From assembly GCF_003194625.1 (NCBI RefSeq), contig NZ_QHKX01000003.1:496001-560000 (forward strand): a DNA stretch of 64,000 nucleotides, given 5' to 3'. The first letter of the stretch is position 1; every line of letters begins with the position of its first letter. The notes under the pieces were generated by a model that saw only the letters and a list, made by a program, of their open reading frames with translations, was not told where the DNA came from and did no database searches. Positions 8,932 through 20,242 of this stretch are shown piece after piece. Origin of the DNA: Nocardioides solisilvae. GTDB taxonomy: Bacteria; Actinomycetota; Actinomycetes; Propionibacteriales; Nocardioidaceae. Made by a program: the position numbers and the translations under genes.

Positions 8932-8939
<8 letters not shown>
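7767..8939 (-). CDS. alr: Alanine racemase
   Basis: This PLP enzyme makes D-alanine for peptidoglycan. The 390-residue product has the PLP lysine at residue 40 in VVKADGYGHG, the second-domain catalytic tyrosine in VSYGHAW, and the RICMDQLMVD motif. The length is normal. The ATG at 8939 is preceded by gggagga and overlaps the end of the nnrED gene by eight bases. Its place after the NADHX repair gene and before the t6A genes is a familiar actinobacterial order. Confidence 0.96.
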
Positions 8940-10458
<1,519 letters not shown>

Positions 10459-10459
10459 G

Positions 10460-10813
10460 TCAGCCCTCCAGGACGACGACCGCGGAGGCGATCCCGGCGT
10501 CGTGGGAGAGCGAGACGTGGACGCGGTCGACCCCCAGCTCGGCCGCGCGGGCCGCGACCGTGCCGCGCAGGTCGAACCGCGGGCGGCCGGTCTCCTCCGA
10601 GACGATCTCGGCGTCGTGCCAGGCCATCCCGACGGGGGCGCCGAGGGCCTTGGCCAGCGCCTCCTTGGCGGCGAAGCGAGCCGCCAGGGAGGCCGGGGGC
10701 CGGGATGCCTCGGCGGGAGTGAAGAGCCTCTCCCGCAGCCCGGGGGTGCGCGACAGCGAGGTCTCGAACCGCGCGACGTCGGCGACGTCGATCCCCACCC
10801 CGATCACCGCCAC
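10460..10813 (-). CDS. acpS: Holo-[acyl-carrier-protein] synthase AcpS
   Basis: AcpS transfers 4'-phosphopantetheine from CoA to the acyl carrier protein. The 117-residue product has the Mg-binding Asp at residue 9 in [11 protein letters not shown] and the conserved Glu at 51 in [12 protein letters not shown], with the C-terminal [10 protein letters not shown]. The GTG at 10813 has taggaggc about six bases upstream. It is ten bases from the glmS stop and one base from nnrED, so it is co-transcribed with them. Confidence 0.95.
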   Translation of the reverse strand: MAVIGVGIDVADVARFETSLSRTPGLRERLFTPAEASRPPASLAARFAAKEALAKALGAPVGMAWHDAEIVSEETGRPRFDLRGTVAARAAELGVDRVHVSLSHDAGIASAVVVLEG

Positions 10814-10823
10814 GCGCCGCCTC

Positions 10824-12668
10824 CTACTCGACCGTGACGGACTTGGCGAGGTTGCGCGGCTGGTCGACGTCGTGACCCATCGCGGTGGCCAGCTCGCAGG
10901 CGAAGAGCTGCAGCGGGACCACGGCGACCAGCGGCTGCAGCAGCACCGGGACCCGGGGCAGCCGGATCAGCTCGTCGGCGTAGGGCTCGATCGAGTCGTC
11001 GCCCTCCTCGGCCAGGCAGATGGTGCGCGCCCCGCGGGCCCGCACCTCCTGGATGCCGCTGAGCATCTTGTCGTGGAGCTGGTCGCGGCCCCGGGGCGGC
11101 ACGATGCACAGCACCGGGAGCCCCTCCTCGATCAGCGCGATCGGCCCGTGCTTGAGCTCGCCGGCCGCGAACCCCTCGGCGTGGATGTAGGCCAGCTCCT
11201 TGAGCTTGAGCGCACCCTCCAGGGCGACCGGGTAGCCCGCGTGCCGGCCCAGGAAGAGGACCGACCGGGTGCCGAGGTGCTGGCGGGCCAGCGCGTGGAC
11301 CTGCTCGCGGGCGTCCAGCACGGTCTGGATGTGGGCGGGCATCTCGTCGAGCTGGTCCAGCACCTCGCCGATCTCGTCGCCGAAGCGGGTGCCCTTGACC
11401 TGCGCCAGGTAGAGCGCCAACAGGTAGCAGGCCACCAGCTGGGTGAGGTACCCCTTCGTCGAGGCGACCCCGATCTCGGGGCCGGCGTGGGTGTAGATGA
11501 CGCCGTCGGACTCGCGCGGGATCGTCGACCCGTTGGTGTTGCAGATCGCCAGGACCTTGGAGCGCTGCACCCGGGCGTGCCGGATCGCCTGCAGGGTGTC
11601 GGCCGTCTCCCCCGACTGGCTGATCGCCACGACGAGGGTGGAGTGGGTGAGGATCGGGTCGCGGTAGCGGAACTCGCTGGCCAGCTCGACCTCGACCGGC
11701 ACCCGGGTCCAGTGCTCGATGGCGTACTTGGCGACCATGCCGGCGTAGAAGGAGGTGCCGGCCGCGATGATGATGATCTTGTCGATCTCGCGCAGCTCGC
11801 CGTCGGAGAGCCGCATCTCGTCGAGCTGGAGGAGCCCGGAGGCGTCGCGGCGCCCGAGCAGCGAGTCGGCCACCGCCCGCGGCTGCTCGAGGATCTCCTT
11901 GCGCATGAACCAGTCGTGGCCGTCCTTCTCGGCGGCGGTGAGGTCCCAGTCGACGTGGTAGCGGACACCCTCGGCCGGGGTGCCGTCGAAGCCGGTCACC
12001 TCGACGCCCTCGCGGGTGATCGTCACGACCTGGTCCTGGCCCAGCTCGAGGGCCTCGCGGGTGTGCTCGATGAAGGCGGCCACGTCGGAGCCGAGGAAGT
12101 TCTCCCCCTCCCCCAGGCCGACGACCAGCGGGGAGTTGCGGCGGGCCGCCACCACCCGCTCGGGGTCCTGGCCGTCGAGGGCGACCAGGGTGAAGGCGCC
12201 CTCGAGCCGCCGGCAGACGCGCTGCATCGCGGTGGTGAGGTCGGTGCCCGCGGCGACCTCCTGCTCGAGCAGGTGGGCGGCGACCTCGGTGTCGGTCTCC
12301 GAGAGCAGCTCGTGGCCGGCGGCCTCCAGCTCGGCGCGCAGCTGGGCGAAGTTCTCGATGATGCCGTTGTGCACCACGGCGAGGCGTCCGGCGCGACCGA
12401 GGTGGGGGTGGGCGTTGACGTCGTTGGGCGCCCCGTGGGTCGCCCACCGGGTGTGGCCGATGCCGGTGGTCGACTCCGGCAGCGGGGTCTCCTCGACCGC
12501 CTTCTCGAGGTTGGCGAGCTTGCCGGCGCGCTTGTTCCAGGCGACCGTGCCGTCGTGCGCCAGGGCCACGCCCGCCGAGTCGTAGCCGCGGTACTCCAGC
12601 CGTCGCAGGCCCTCCACCACGACGCCCTGCGCCTGCTTGCTCCCGACGTAGCCCACGATTCCGCACAT
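10824..12668 (-). CDS. glmS: Glutamine-fructose-6-phosphate aminotransferase GlmS
   Basis: GlmS makes glucosamine 6-phosphate from fructose 6-phosphate and glutamine, the first step to UDP-GlcNAc. The 614-residue product starts MCGIVGYVG, so Cys2 becomes the N-terminal glutaminase nucleophile; two SIS sugar-isomerase domains follow, and the C-terminus [13 protein letters not shown] is canonical. It is first in the nine-gene minus-strand operon. No Shine-Dalgarno precedes the ATG, and a good -10 ends eight bases upstream, so the message is probably leaderless. That leaves no room for a glmS ribozyme. glmM, the next enzyme of the pathway, lies at 14628. Confidence 0.97.
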   Translation of the reverse strand: MCGIVGYVGSKQAQGVVVEGLRRLEYRGYDSAGVALAHDGTVAWNKRAGKLANLEKAVEETPLPESTTGIGHTRWATHGAPNDVNAHPHLGRAGRLAVVHNGIIENFAQLRAELEAAGHELLSETDTEVAAHLLEQEVAAGTDLTTAMQRVCRRLEGAFTLVALDGQDPERVVAARRNSPLVVGLGEGENFLGSDVAAFIEHTREALELGQDQVVTITREGVEVTGFDGTPAEGVRYHVDWDLTAAEKDGHDWFMRKEILEQPRAVADSLLGRRDASGLLQLDEMRLSDGELREIDKIIIIAAGTSFYAGMVAKYAIEHWTRVPVEVELASEFRYRDPILTHSTLVVAISQSGETADTLQAIRHARVQRSKVLAICNTNGSTIPRESDGVIYTHAGPEIGVASTKGYLTQLVACYLLALYLAQVKGTRFGDEIGEVLDQLDEMPAHIQTVLDAREQVHALARQHLGTRSVLFLGRHAGYPVALEGALKLKELAYIHAEGFAAGELKHGPIALIEEGLPVLCIVPPRGRDQLHDKMLSGIQEVRARGARTICLAEEGDDSIEPYADELIRLPRVPVLLQPLVAVVPLQLFACELATAMGHDVDQPRNLAKSVTVE

Positions 12669-12676
12669 GGGCGATG

Positions 12677-12682
12677 AGTCTA
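12677..12682 (-). promoter_or_regulatory. Putative -10 element for a leaderless glmS transcript
   Basis: On the minus strand this reads TAGACT, a good actinobacterial -10. Only eight bases separate it from the glmS ATG, placing the expected transcription start at or next to the start codon. The 44-base gap is shared with the divergent coaA gene, so the two promoters must overlap. Confidence 0.45.
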
Positions 12683-12712
12683 GTCGCGCCCCGCTTTGCA
12701 AGAATGCCCGAC

Positions 12713-13666
12713 ATGTCTGTTGCCGGCGACGAGTCCTCGCCGTACGTCGAGCTCGACCGCGACGCGTGGGCCTCCCTGGCCCCGGCGACCGACAACCCGC
12801 TCTCCGCCGACGAGATCGACCGGCTCCGAGGCCTGGGCGACTCCCTGGACCTGGGCGAGGTCGAGCAGGTCTACCTGCCGCTCTCCCGCCTGCTCTCGAT
12901 GTACGTCGAGAGCGCCGGCCGGCTGCACCGCAAGCAGGAGGCCTTCCTGCACCGCCGCCACCCCCCGCGCACCCCGTTCGTCATCGGCATCGCCGGCTCG
13001 GTCGCGGTGGGCAAGTCGACCACCGCCCGGGTGCTGCAGCAGATGCTGGCGCACTGGCCCGAGCACCCGCACGTCGAGCTCGTCACCACCGACGGCTTCC
13101 TGCTGCCCAACGCCGAGCTGGAGCGCCGCGGCCTGCTGCAGCGCAAGGGCTTCCCCGAGTCCTACGACCGGCGGGCGCTGCTCAAGTTCGTCGTCGACAT
13201 CAAGTCGGGTCGCGACGAGGTCGAGGCGCCGACCTACTCCCACCTGGTCTACGACGTGGTCCGGGACGAGAAGGTGGTGGTCCGGCGCCCCGACATCGTG
13301 ATCGTCGAGGGGCTCAACGTGCTCCAGCCGGCCCGGGCGCTCGACGACGGCCGGCCCGGTCTGGCGGTCAGCGACTTCTTCGACTTCAGCGTCTACGTCG
13401 ACGCCGCGACCTCCGACATCCGGCGCTGGTACGTCGAGCGGTTCCTGCGGCTGCGCGAGACGGCGTTCCGCGACCCCGGCTCCTACTTCAGCAAGTACGC
13501 CGGGCTCTCCCACGACGAGGCCGTCGAGGAGGCCGGCCGGATCTGGGACACCATCAACGGGCCCAACCTGCAGCAGAACGTGCTCCCCACCCGCAGCCGC
13601 GCGACCCTGGTGATGCGCAAGGACGTCGACCACTCGGTGCGCTACGTGCGGCTCCGCAAGCTCTGA
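12713..13666 (+). CDS. coaA: Pantothenate kinase (type I)
   Basis: CoaA phosphorylates pantothenate in the first step of CoA synthesis. The 317-residue product has the P-loop GSVAVGKST near residue 93, the TTDGFLLPN motif, KGFPESYD and FSVYVDA, all typical of the type I family. I chose the ATG at 12713 ([16 protein letters not shown]) from the usual family N-terminus; an in-frame ATG at 12704 is an alternative, and neither has a strong ribosome binding site. The gene is divergent from glmS, and its last 25 bases overlap the end of the convergent membrane protein gene. Confidence 0.95.
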   Translation: MSVAGDESSPYVELDRDAWASLAPATDNPLSADEIDRLRGLGDSLDLGEVEQVYLPLSRLLSMYVESAGRLHRKQEAFLHRRHPPRTPFVIGIAGSVAVGKSTTARVLQQMLAHWPEHPHVELVTTDGFLLPNAELERRGLLQRKGFPESYDRRALLKFVVDIKSGRDEVEAPTYSHLVYDVVRDEKVVVRRPDIVIVEGLNVLQPARALDDGRPGLAVSDFFDFSVYVDAATSDIRRWYVERFLRLRETAFRDPGSYFSKYAGLSHDEAVEEAGRIWDTINGPNLQQNVLPTRSRATLVMRKDVDHSVRYVRLRKL

Positions 13667-14184
13667 ACCAGCGGCCACACCAGGACGACCACCGTCGGCA
13701 CCGCCGCCAGGGCGAACGCGACTCCCCCGTCGATGCCGCTCGCCGCGTTGACCCCGGCGACGCCGACGACGGCGAGCGCGGTCAGCGCGGTCATCGCGCC
13801 CCCGGCGTGCACCAGCACCCGACGGGCCGTGCCGTCCGGGGCCAGGGAGGCGGCCACCGCGAGCACGACCACCACGGCCAGCACCGGCAGGCCGACGAAC
13901 CAGGCGAGCATGAAGGCGCCGAAGGCGTAGCCGAAGGTCTCGGTGGTGTCCTCCAGCAACCACGCGTCGACCACCCAGCCGGCGAGCACGAAGAACCCCG
14001 CCCCCGCGCCGGCGCAGAGCACCGGGAACCAGCCCTCGGCCCGGCCGGTGCCCCCCGGGGCGCCCCGCCGGGTGGGGTCGTGGACCCCGGGTGCGGCGGA
14101 GTCGGTGGGCGCGGCCGGCGTGCCGGGAGTGGCGGGCGTGGCCGGCGTGCCGGGCGTGCCGGGAGGGGGCTCGGGCTGGCTCAT
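13642..14184 (-). CDS. Four-helix membrane protein, unknown function
   Basis: The 180-residue product has a Pro/Thr/Ala-rich cytoplasmic N-terminus (1-45) with repeated GTPATP-like motifs, then four hydrophobic segments near 52-72, 88-114, 127-147 and 154-174. The N-terminal style resembles other actinobacterial small membrane proteins with disordered heads. I do not recognise the family. Its stop codon lies inside the 3' end of coaA, a 25-bp convergent overlap. Confidence 0.7.
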   Translation of the reverse strand: MSQPEPPPGTPGTPATPATPGTPAAPTDSAAPGVHDPTRRGAPGGTGRAEGWFPVLCAGAGAGFFVLAGWVVDAWLLEDTTETFGYAFGAFMLAWFVGLPVLAVVVVLAVAASLAPDGTARRVLVHAGGAMTALTALAVVGVAGVNAASGIDGGVAFALAAVPTVVVLVWPLVQSLRSRT

Positions 14185-14251
14185 GCGCCCCAGCCTCGCG
14201 GCCGTCGGGCCGCCGCCGCATCCGCCGCCGTACTCACTCCCCCATCGCCCC

Positions 14252-14301
14252 GGACGTCATCACGCCGGGCCGCCTGGGCGACCGGCCCCGATGACGTTCC
14301 G
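14252..14301. repeat. Copy 1 of a 50-bp imperfect palindromic repeat
   Basis: This 50-base stretch matches 14532-14581 at 44 of 50 positions. Its ends are inverted (ggacgtcatc against gatgacgttcc), so it can fold into a hairpin. Copy 1 lies upstream of the small membrane protein gene at 14360, copy 2 just after it. Confidence 0.75.
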
Positions 14302-14359
14302 CCGGGGCCAGGGCGGTGCCATACTGCGGCTCCGTTCCGCTGCGCGACGAGGAGACCCC

Positions 14360-14521
14360 GTGGACGTTCCCAGGCTGATCGCGTTCGTCCTCGTCCTGCT
14401 GGCGCTGGCCGCCTTCGGGTTCTACGTCGTCGCCCTGGAGCGCCGGTCCCCGTCCAAGGGGCGCGGGGGCAACGCCACGGGGGTCGACCACGCCACCAGC
14501 GCCCAGGACTTCCTCGACTGA
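14360..14521 (+). CDS. Small single-pass membrane protein
   Basis: The 53-residue product starts at a GTG with cgaggag five bases upstream. It has one membrane segment (about residues 5-25) followed by a basic turn and a polar tail ending QDFLD. Function is unknown. It is a complete short gene bracketed by the two copies of the 50-bp palindromic repeat, which could end its transcript or mark a small mobile cassette. Confidence 0.6.
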   Translation: MDVPRLIAFVLVLLALAAFGFYVVALERRSPSKGRGGNATGVDHATSAQDFLD

Positions 14522-14531
14522 GACCCGTTCG

Positions 14532-14581
14532 GGACGTCGTCACGCGGGGTCGCCCGGGCGACCGGCCCTGATGACGTCCCG
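14532..14581. repeat. Copy 2 of the 50-bp imperfect palindromic repeat
   Basis: This is the partner of 14252-14301 in the same orientation, beginning 11 bases after the stop of the small membrane protein gene and ending before the glmM stop at 14628. The inverted ends are kept here too (ggacgtcgtc against gatgacgtccc). It may act as a terminator in this position. Confidence 0.75.
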
Positions 14582-14627
14582 CGAGCGAGCGAGCGGGCGA
14601 GCGGGCAAGCCGGGTGGGCGGGATGCG

Positions 14628-15992
14628 TCAGAGCGCGAGGCGCTGGCGCACGACCTCGGCGAGGCGGTGGGCGACCGCGTCGGCCTCGTCGCTCGTCGGG
14701 GCCTCCACCATCACCCGGACCAGCGGCTCGGTGCCGGAGGGGCGCAGCAGGATCCGGCCCCGGTCGCCCAGCGCCGCCTCCTCCTCGGCCACCGCGGCAG
14801 CGAGGACGGCGTCGTCGTCGGCGCGGGCCTTGTCGACGTCGGGGACGTTGACGAGCACCTGCGGCAGCCGCACCATCACCGAGGCGAGGTCGGCGAGCGA
14901 GCGGCCGGTCGCGGCCATCCGCTCCATCACGTGCAGCGCGGTGAGGACGCCGTCGCCGGTGGTGGCGTGGTCGCTGAGGATCACGTGGCCCGACTGCTCG
15001 CCGCCCAGCGTGTAGCCGGAGACCTTCATCGCCTCCAGCACGTAGCGGTCGCCGACCTTGGTCTGGCGCACCCCCACGCCGTGCTCGCGCATCGCCTGGA
15101 CGAAGCCCAGGTTGCTCATCACGGTGGCGACGACGGTGTCGCGGGCCAGCCGGCCGGACTCCTTCATCCCCAGGGCCAGGATCGCGAGGATCTGGTCGCC
15201 GTCGACGACGTTGCCCTCGTGGTCGACCGCCAGGCACCGGTCGGAGTCGCCGTCGAGGCCGAAGCCGGCGTCGGCCCGGTGCTGGAGCACGGCCGCCTGC
15301 AGCGACTCGAGGTGGGTCGAGCCGCAGCGGTCGTTGATGTTGGTGCCGTCGGGCTCGGCGTGGATCGCCACGACCTTGGCGCCGGCGGCCTCCAGGGCCC
15401 GGGGGCCGGCCTCGTACGCCGCGCCCGCGGCGCAGTCGAGCACGACCGTGAGGCCGTCGAGCGGGGTGGCGATCGTGGCGACCAGGTGGGCGGCGTACTC
15501 CTCCACGGCGGTCGGGTGGACGGAGACCCGGCCGACCCCCGCGCCGGTGGGACGCGTCCAGGCCTCGCCCATCCGCTCCTCGATGGCGACCTCGATCGCG
15601 TCGTCGAGCTTGTGCCCGCCGCGCGCGAGGAACTTGATCCCGTTGTCGGGCATCGGGTTGTGCGAGGCCGACAGCATCACGCCGAGGTCGGCGCCGAGGG
15701 CGTCGGTGAGGTGCGCGACGCCAGGGGTCGGCAGCACGCCGAGGAGCAGCACGTCGACCCCGGCGGAGGCGAGGCCGGCTACGACGGCCGCCTCGAGGAA
15801 CTGACCCGAGATGCGCGTGTCGCGACCCACGACGGCCAGCGGGCGCGTCGAGTCGTCGCCCTCGAACTGCTTCAGCTCGACGAGGACGTGGGCCGCGGAC
15901 ACCGAGAGGTCCAGGGCCAGCTCAGCGGTCAGATGACCGTTGGCCAGGCCCCGGACCCCGTCGGTGCCGAAGAGTCGCTTGGAGGACTCCAC
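14628..15992 (-). CDS. glmM: Phosphoglucosamine mutase GlmM
   Basis: GlmM converts glucosamine 6-phosphate to glucosamine 1-phosphate for UDP-GlcNAc. The 454-residue product has the N-terminal LFGTDGVRG, the phosphoserine loop with catalytic Ser110 (MLSASHNP), the metal loop GLDGDSDRC and the sugar-binding GGEQSGH, ending with the RPSGTEP phosphate-binding loop. It starts at GTG 15992, nine bases after the rpsI stop, with no obvious ribosome binding site, so translation may be coupled to rpsI. rplM-rpsI-glmM is a standard actinobacterial operon. Confidence 0.97.
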   Translation of the reverse strand: MESSKRLFGTDGVRGLANGHLTAELALDLSVSAAHVLVELKQFEGDDSTRPLAVVGRDTRISGQFLEAAVVAGLASAGVDVLLLGVLPTPGVAHLTDALGADLGVMLSASHNPMPDNGIKFLARGGHKLDDAIEVAIEERMGEAWTRPTGAGVGRVSVHPTAVEEYAAHLVATIATPLDGLTVVLDCAAGAAYEAGPRALEAAGAKVVAIHAEPDGTNINDRCGSTHLESLQAAVLQHRADAGFGLDGDSDRCLAVDHEGNVVDGDQILAILALGMKESGRLARDTVVATVMSNLGFVQAMREHGVGVRQTKVGDRYVLEAMKVSGYTLGGEQSGHVILSDHATTGDGVLTALHVMERMAATGRSLADLASVMVRLPQVLVNVPDVDKARADDDAVLAAAVAEEEAALGDRGRILLRPSGTEPLVRVMVEAPTSDEADAVAHRLAEVVRQRLAL

Positions 15993-16001
15993 GGTGCAGG
16001 A

Positions 16002-16514
16002 TCAGCGCTTGCTGAACTGCGGCGCCTTGCGCGCCTTCTTGAGACCGGCCTTCTTGCGCTCGATGACGCGGGCGTCGCGGGTCAGCAGCCCGGCCTTCTT
16101 GAGCGACGGGCGGTTGGCCTCGACGTCGACGGCGTTGAGGCAGCGGGCCACGCCGAGGCGCAGCGCGCCGGCCTGCCCGGTGATGCCGCCGCCGTGGATG
16201 CGGGCGATGACGTCGAAGCGGCCCTCGAGCTGCAGGTTGGCGAACGGCTCGTTCACGACCTGCTGGTGCAGCTTGTTGGGGAAGTACGAGTCCAGCGTGC
16301 GGCCGTTGACGGTCCACTGGCCGGTGCCGGGCACGATGCGGACGCGGGCCACGGCCTCCTTGCGGCGGCCGGTGGCCGCGGCGGGGGCGATGGTCGCCGG
16401 GCGCAGCGGCGCGTCGGCCGACGGGGCGGACTCGGAGCTGTAGGCGACGCCCTGCTCGTTGGTCTCGTAGGTCTCCTCGACCTCGGTCTGGGTGTTCTCG
16501 GTGGTCTCAGCCAC
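16002..16514 (-). CDS. rpsI: 30S ribosomal protein S9
   Basis: The 170-residue product has the S9 core ([26 protein letters not shown]) and the invariant C-terminal KAPQFSKR that reaches the P-site tRNA. It carries an acidic, Thr/Glu-rich N-terminal extension of about 45 residues, as in other actinobacteria. The GTG start has gaggaat upstream. It follows rplM by 26 bases. Confidence 0.97.
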   Translation of the reverse strand: MAETTENTQTEVEETYETNEQGVAYSSESAPSADAPLRPATIAPAAATGRRKEAVARVRIVPGTGQWTVNGRTLDSYFPNKLHQQVVNEPFANLQLEGRFDVIARIHGGGITGQAGALRLGVARCLNAVDVEANRPSLKKAGLLTRDARVIERKKAGLKKARKAPQFSKR

Positions 16515-16540
16515 GGTAATTCCTCACTCGTCCTTGAAAA

Positions 16541-16984
16541 TTACTGGGAGACCTGGGAGATCTCGAACGGCTTGGCCTTCTGGGCCACGTGCGGGTGGTC
16601 GGGACCCGCGTAGACCTTCAGCTTCTTCAGCATCTGACGGCCGAGCCGGTTCTTGGGGAGCATGCCCCAGACGGCCTTCTCGATCGCCTTGCGGGCGTCC
16701 TTCTCCAGCAGCTCGCCGAACGGCGTGGCGGAGAGACCGCCCGGGTAGCCGGAGTGGCGGTAGGCCATCTTGGTGACCTTCTTGTTGCCGGACAGGGCAA
16801 CCTTGTCCGCGTTGACGATGATGACGAAGTCACCCATGTCCATGTGCGGCGCGAAGGTGGGCTTGTGCTTGCCCCGCAGGAGGTTGGCGGTCTGGACGGC
16901 GAGGCGTCCGAGGACCACGTCAGCGGCATCGATCACGAGCCACTCGCGCTGGATGTCAGCGGGCTTCGGGCTGTACGTACGCAC
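16541..16984 (-). CDS. rplM: 50S ribosomal protein L13
   Basis: The 147-residue product shows the L13 motifs [27 protein letters not shown] and [14 protein letters not shown] chose the GTG at 16984 ([15 protein letters not shown]), the usual actinobacterial N-terminus, with agaagg upstream; longer open frames upstream have no such support. It is the first gene of rplM-rpsI-glmM and is divergent from citrate synthase across a 358-base gap. Confidence 0.97.
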   Translation of the reverse strand: MRTYSPKPADIQREWLVIDAADVVLGRLAVQTANLLRGKHKPTFAPHMDMGDFVIIVNADKVALSGNKKVTKMAYRHSGYPGGLSATPFGELLEKDARKAIEKAVWGMLPKNRLGRQMLKKLKVYAGPDHPHVAQKAKPFEISQVSQ

Positions 16985-17342
16985 GGCGAGAACCTTCTCG
17001 TTCGTAGGGCCGGGCAGGAGGTGTCCTGACCGGTGGTGGAACCACGACCTCTGACGAACACTGCCCGGCTCGCCGCCGGGTGGAGCATCGGCGGGGCGTC
17101 CGGGTCTGCATCCCGACCCGAGGGTCCGGACGCGGCAGGAGTCGCGACGAGCCAGTCTACGCAGCCCGCGGACCCGCGACCAAATCCTCCGCCGGACCGG
17201 CCCACCCAGGCTACCGACGGGTAGCAACACCCGTACACCGCCCGGGCGCCCAGCGGGCGGACCCCCGGCTTACCGGCGCGTGGTCCCCCGGACTAGGTTG
17301 GACAGGACCTACGACGTGAACAAGACGTGCTAAGGAGCCGAC
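16985..17342. other. Divergent intergenic region rplM / gltA
   Basis: This 358-base stretch has no convincing gene. On the right it holds the gltA promoter and ribosome binding site. The left part must carry the rplM promoter and 5' leader on the minus strand, but I see no clear -10/-35 pair or leader hairpin there. Short open frames in it have no start signals and look like chance. Confidence 0.5.
17270..17299 (+). promoter_or_regulatory. Putative promoter of citrate synthase gene
   Basis: TTACCG at 17270-17275 and TAGGTT at 17294-17299 are separated by 18 bases, fitting a housekeeping-type promoter. The predicted start is about 35 bases before the GTG of gltA, leaving room for the aaggag ribosome binding site at 17332-17337. 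Confidence 0.5.
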
Positions 17343-18677
<1,335 letters not shown>

Positions 18678-18716
18678 GCCCAGCCGCCCGCACGGCCGCC
18701 TGACGAGGCCGGACGG

Positions 18717-18744
18717 GGCGTGACGAGGGGTCCCCTCGTCCGCC
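18717..18744. terminator. Hairpin terminator after citrate synthase
   Basis: Bases 18722-18730 (gacgagggg) and 18732-18740 (cccctcgtc) are a perfect 9-bp inverted repeat around one base, extended by ggcg/cgcc outside. It lies 40 bases after the gltA stop and before the htrA regulatory region. Confidence 0.65.
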
Positions 18745-18763
18745 CGGTCCGGTCTCAGCGGCA

Positions 18764-18802
18764 TTTCAGGACGGCTTGGCCGACGTCTCAGGGTGGCTTG
18801 GC
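18764..18802 (+). promoter_or_regulatory. Two 17-bp direct repeats upstream of htrA
   Basis: Bases 18764-18780 and 18786-18802 match at 14 of 17 positions and share tcagg and ggcttggc. Their starts are 22 bases apart, about two helical turns, and the second ends 12 bases before the htrA ATG. This is the layout of a tandem response-regulator binding site. No regulator is known for it here. Confidence 0.4.
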
Positions 18803-18814
18803 AGAGTGGGACGC

Positions 18815-20158
18815 ATGAGCGACACACCGCCTCCCCACTTCTACGGCTCCGCCGGCCCAGACCCGGACCGGCCCGAGGAGCACCCGAAGGCGCAGCCGCA
18901 GCCGGCGCACTCTCCCTACGGCGCGGCCGAGCCGCCCCGTCCCCACGACACCCGCCCGCTCCCCCCGATGTACGGCGCGGGGCCGGGTGCCGGTCCGGCC
19001 GCCGGGCCCGGGCCCCACGGCGCGCCCCCGCCCCGCGAACCCGGCAGGACGCGGCGCACCGCCCCGCTGGTCGCGGGCGTCCTGGCCGGGTCGCTGCTGC
19101 TGGGCGGGCTGGCCGGCCTCGGGGGCGCCGCCGCCCACGAGGAGTGGTTCTCCGACGACGAGGCGGCGACCACGCGCAACGGGGCCGTGACGGCCCCGGT
19201 GATCGACCAGGGGAGCCCCGAGGCCGGCAGCGGCTCCGTCGAGGCCGTGGCCGCGCAGGTGCTGCCCGCCGTCGTGCGCATCGACGTGGCCGGCGGCGGC
19301 GAGGCCGGCTCGGGCAGCGGCATCGTGCTGACCGAGGACGGGCAGATCCTCACCAACGAGCACGTCGTCTCCGCGGCGACCGACGGCGGCAGCATCACCG
19401 TCTCGTTCGCCGACGGCACCCGCACCGAGGCCGAGGTGCTCGGCGCCGACCCGCTCACCGACACCGCGGTGATCCAGGCCCAGGACGTCTCCGACCGGCC
19501 CACCGCCACGATCGGGCAGTCCGACAACCTGCGGGTCGGGCAGTCGGTGGTCGCGATCGGCTCCCCGTTCGGGCTGGACGCCACCGTCACCAGCGGGATC
19601 GTGAGCGCGCTCGACCGTCCCGTCAACGTGCGCTCCGACCAGGCCGGCAACTCCACCACCTACCCGGCGATCCAGACCGACGCGGCGATCAACCCCGGCA
19701 ACAGCGGCGGCCCCCTGGTCGACCTGACCGGCAGCGTGGTGGGGATCAACTCCTCCATCCGCAGCTCCTCGTCGGGGCTCGGCGGCCAGGCCGGCTCGAT
19801 CGGCCTCGGCTTCGCGATCCCGATCGACGAGATCATGCCGATCGTGGAGCAGATGGCCGCCGGCGAGACGCCGACCCACGCCCGGATGGGGGTCTCGGTC
19901 GGCGACGCCACCGACGGCCAGGGCCCCGCGTCCATGGGCGCGCTGGTCAGCGAGGTGGTCCCCCGGTCCAGCGCCGACGTGGCCGGGCTGGAGGAGGGCG
20001 ACGTGATCACCCGCGTCGACGACGAGATGATCGACGGCAGCGACGACCTGGTCGCGACCGTGCGCACCTACCGCCCCGGCGACGAGGTCGAGGTCACCTA
20101 CGTGCGCGACGGCGAGGAGCAGACCGCCACGCTGGTGCTCGACTCCGACCAGGACTGA
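18815..20158 (+). CDS. HtrA/DegP-family membrane serine protease with PDZ domain
   Basis: The 447-residue product has a long Pro/Gly/Ala-rich cytoplasmic head (1-80), one membrane segment (about 86-108), a trypsin-like protease domain and a C-terminal PDZ domain (about 350-440). The catalytic triad is visible: His in LTNEHVVSAA (about 182), Asp in PLTDTAV (about 213) and Ser in NPGNSGGPLV (about 295). Such proteases degrade or process misfolded proteins outside the membrane and are often under envelope-stress two-component control, which fits the direct repeats just upstream. The ATG at 18815 places the whole disordered head in the protein; a later start is possible. Confidence 0.92.
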   Translation: MSDTPPPHFYGSAGPDPDRPEEHPKAQPQPAHSPYGAAEPPRPHDTRPLPPMYGAGPGAGPAAGPGPHGAPPPREPGRTRRTAPLVAGVLAGSLLLGGLAGLGGAAAHEEWFSDDEAATTRNGAVTAPVIDQGSPEAGSGSVEAVAAQVLPAVVRIDVAGGGEAGSGSGIVLTEDGQILTNEHVVSAATDGGSITVSFADGTRTEAEVLGADPLTDTAVIQAQDVSDRPTATIGQSDNLRVGQSVVAIGSPFGLDATVTSGIVSALDRPVNVRSDQAGNSTTYPAIQTDAAINPGNSGGPLVDLTGSVVGINSSIRSSSSGLGGQAGSIGLGFAIPIDEIMPIVEQMAAGETPTHARMGVSVGDATDGQGPASMGALVSEVVPRSSADVAGLEEGDVITRVDDEMIDGSDDLVATVRTYRPGDEVEVTYVRDGEEQTATLVLDSDQD

Positions 20159-20172
20159 CCGCCGGCTGCCAG

Positions 20173-20205
20173 CCGACTGACCGCCGACTGACCGCCGACT
20201 GACCG
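20173..20205. repeat. Three perfect 11-bp tandem repeats after htrA
   Basis: The unit ccgactgaccg occurs three times in a row starting 15 bases after the htrA stop. The unit resembles the end of htrA itself (gactgaccgcc), so it looks like amplification of the stop region. It lies in a convergent junction. Confidence 0.8.
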
Positions 20206-20209
20206 GTTG

Positions 20210-20242
20210 GGGTGGCCCGCGCTCAGCGCGCGCGGGCCACCC
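20210..20242. terminator. Bidirectional terminator overlapping the end of the ABC-F gene
   Basis: Bases 20210-20221 and 20231-20242 are a perfect 12-bp inverted repeat (gggtggcccgcg and its complement) with a 9-base loop. The stop codon of the convergent ABC-F gene is inside the loop, so its last six codons form one arm of the hairpin. It can terminate both htrA and the ABC-F gene. Confidence 0.8.

Noticed and set aside
12669..12712. glmS ribozyme/riboswitch
   Set aside because: The gap to the -10 is only eight bases and no ribozyme-like sequence is present.
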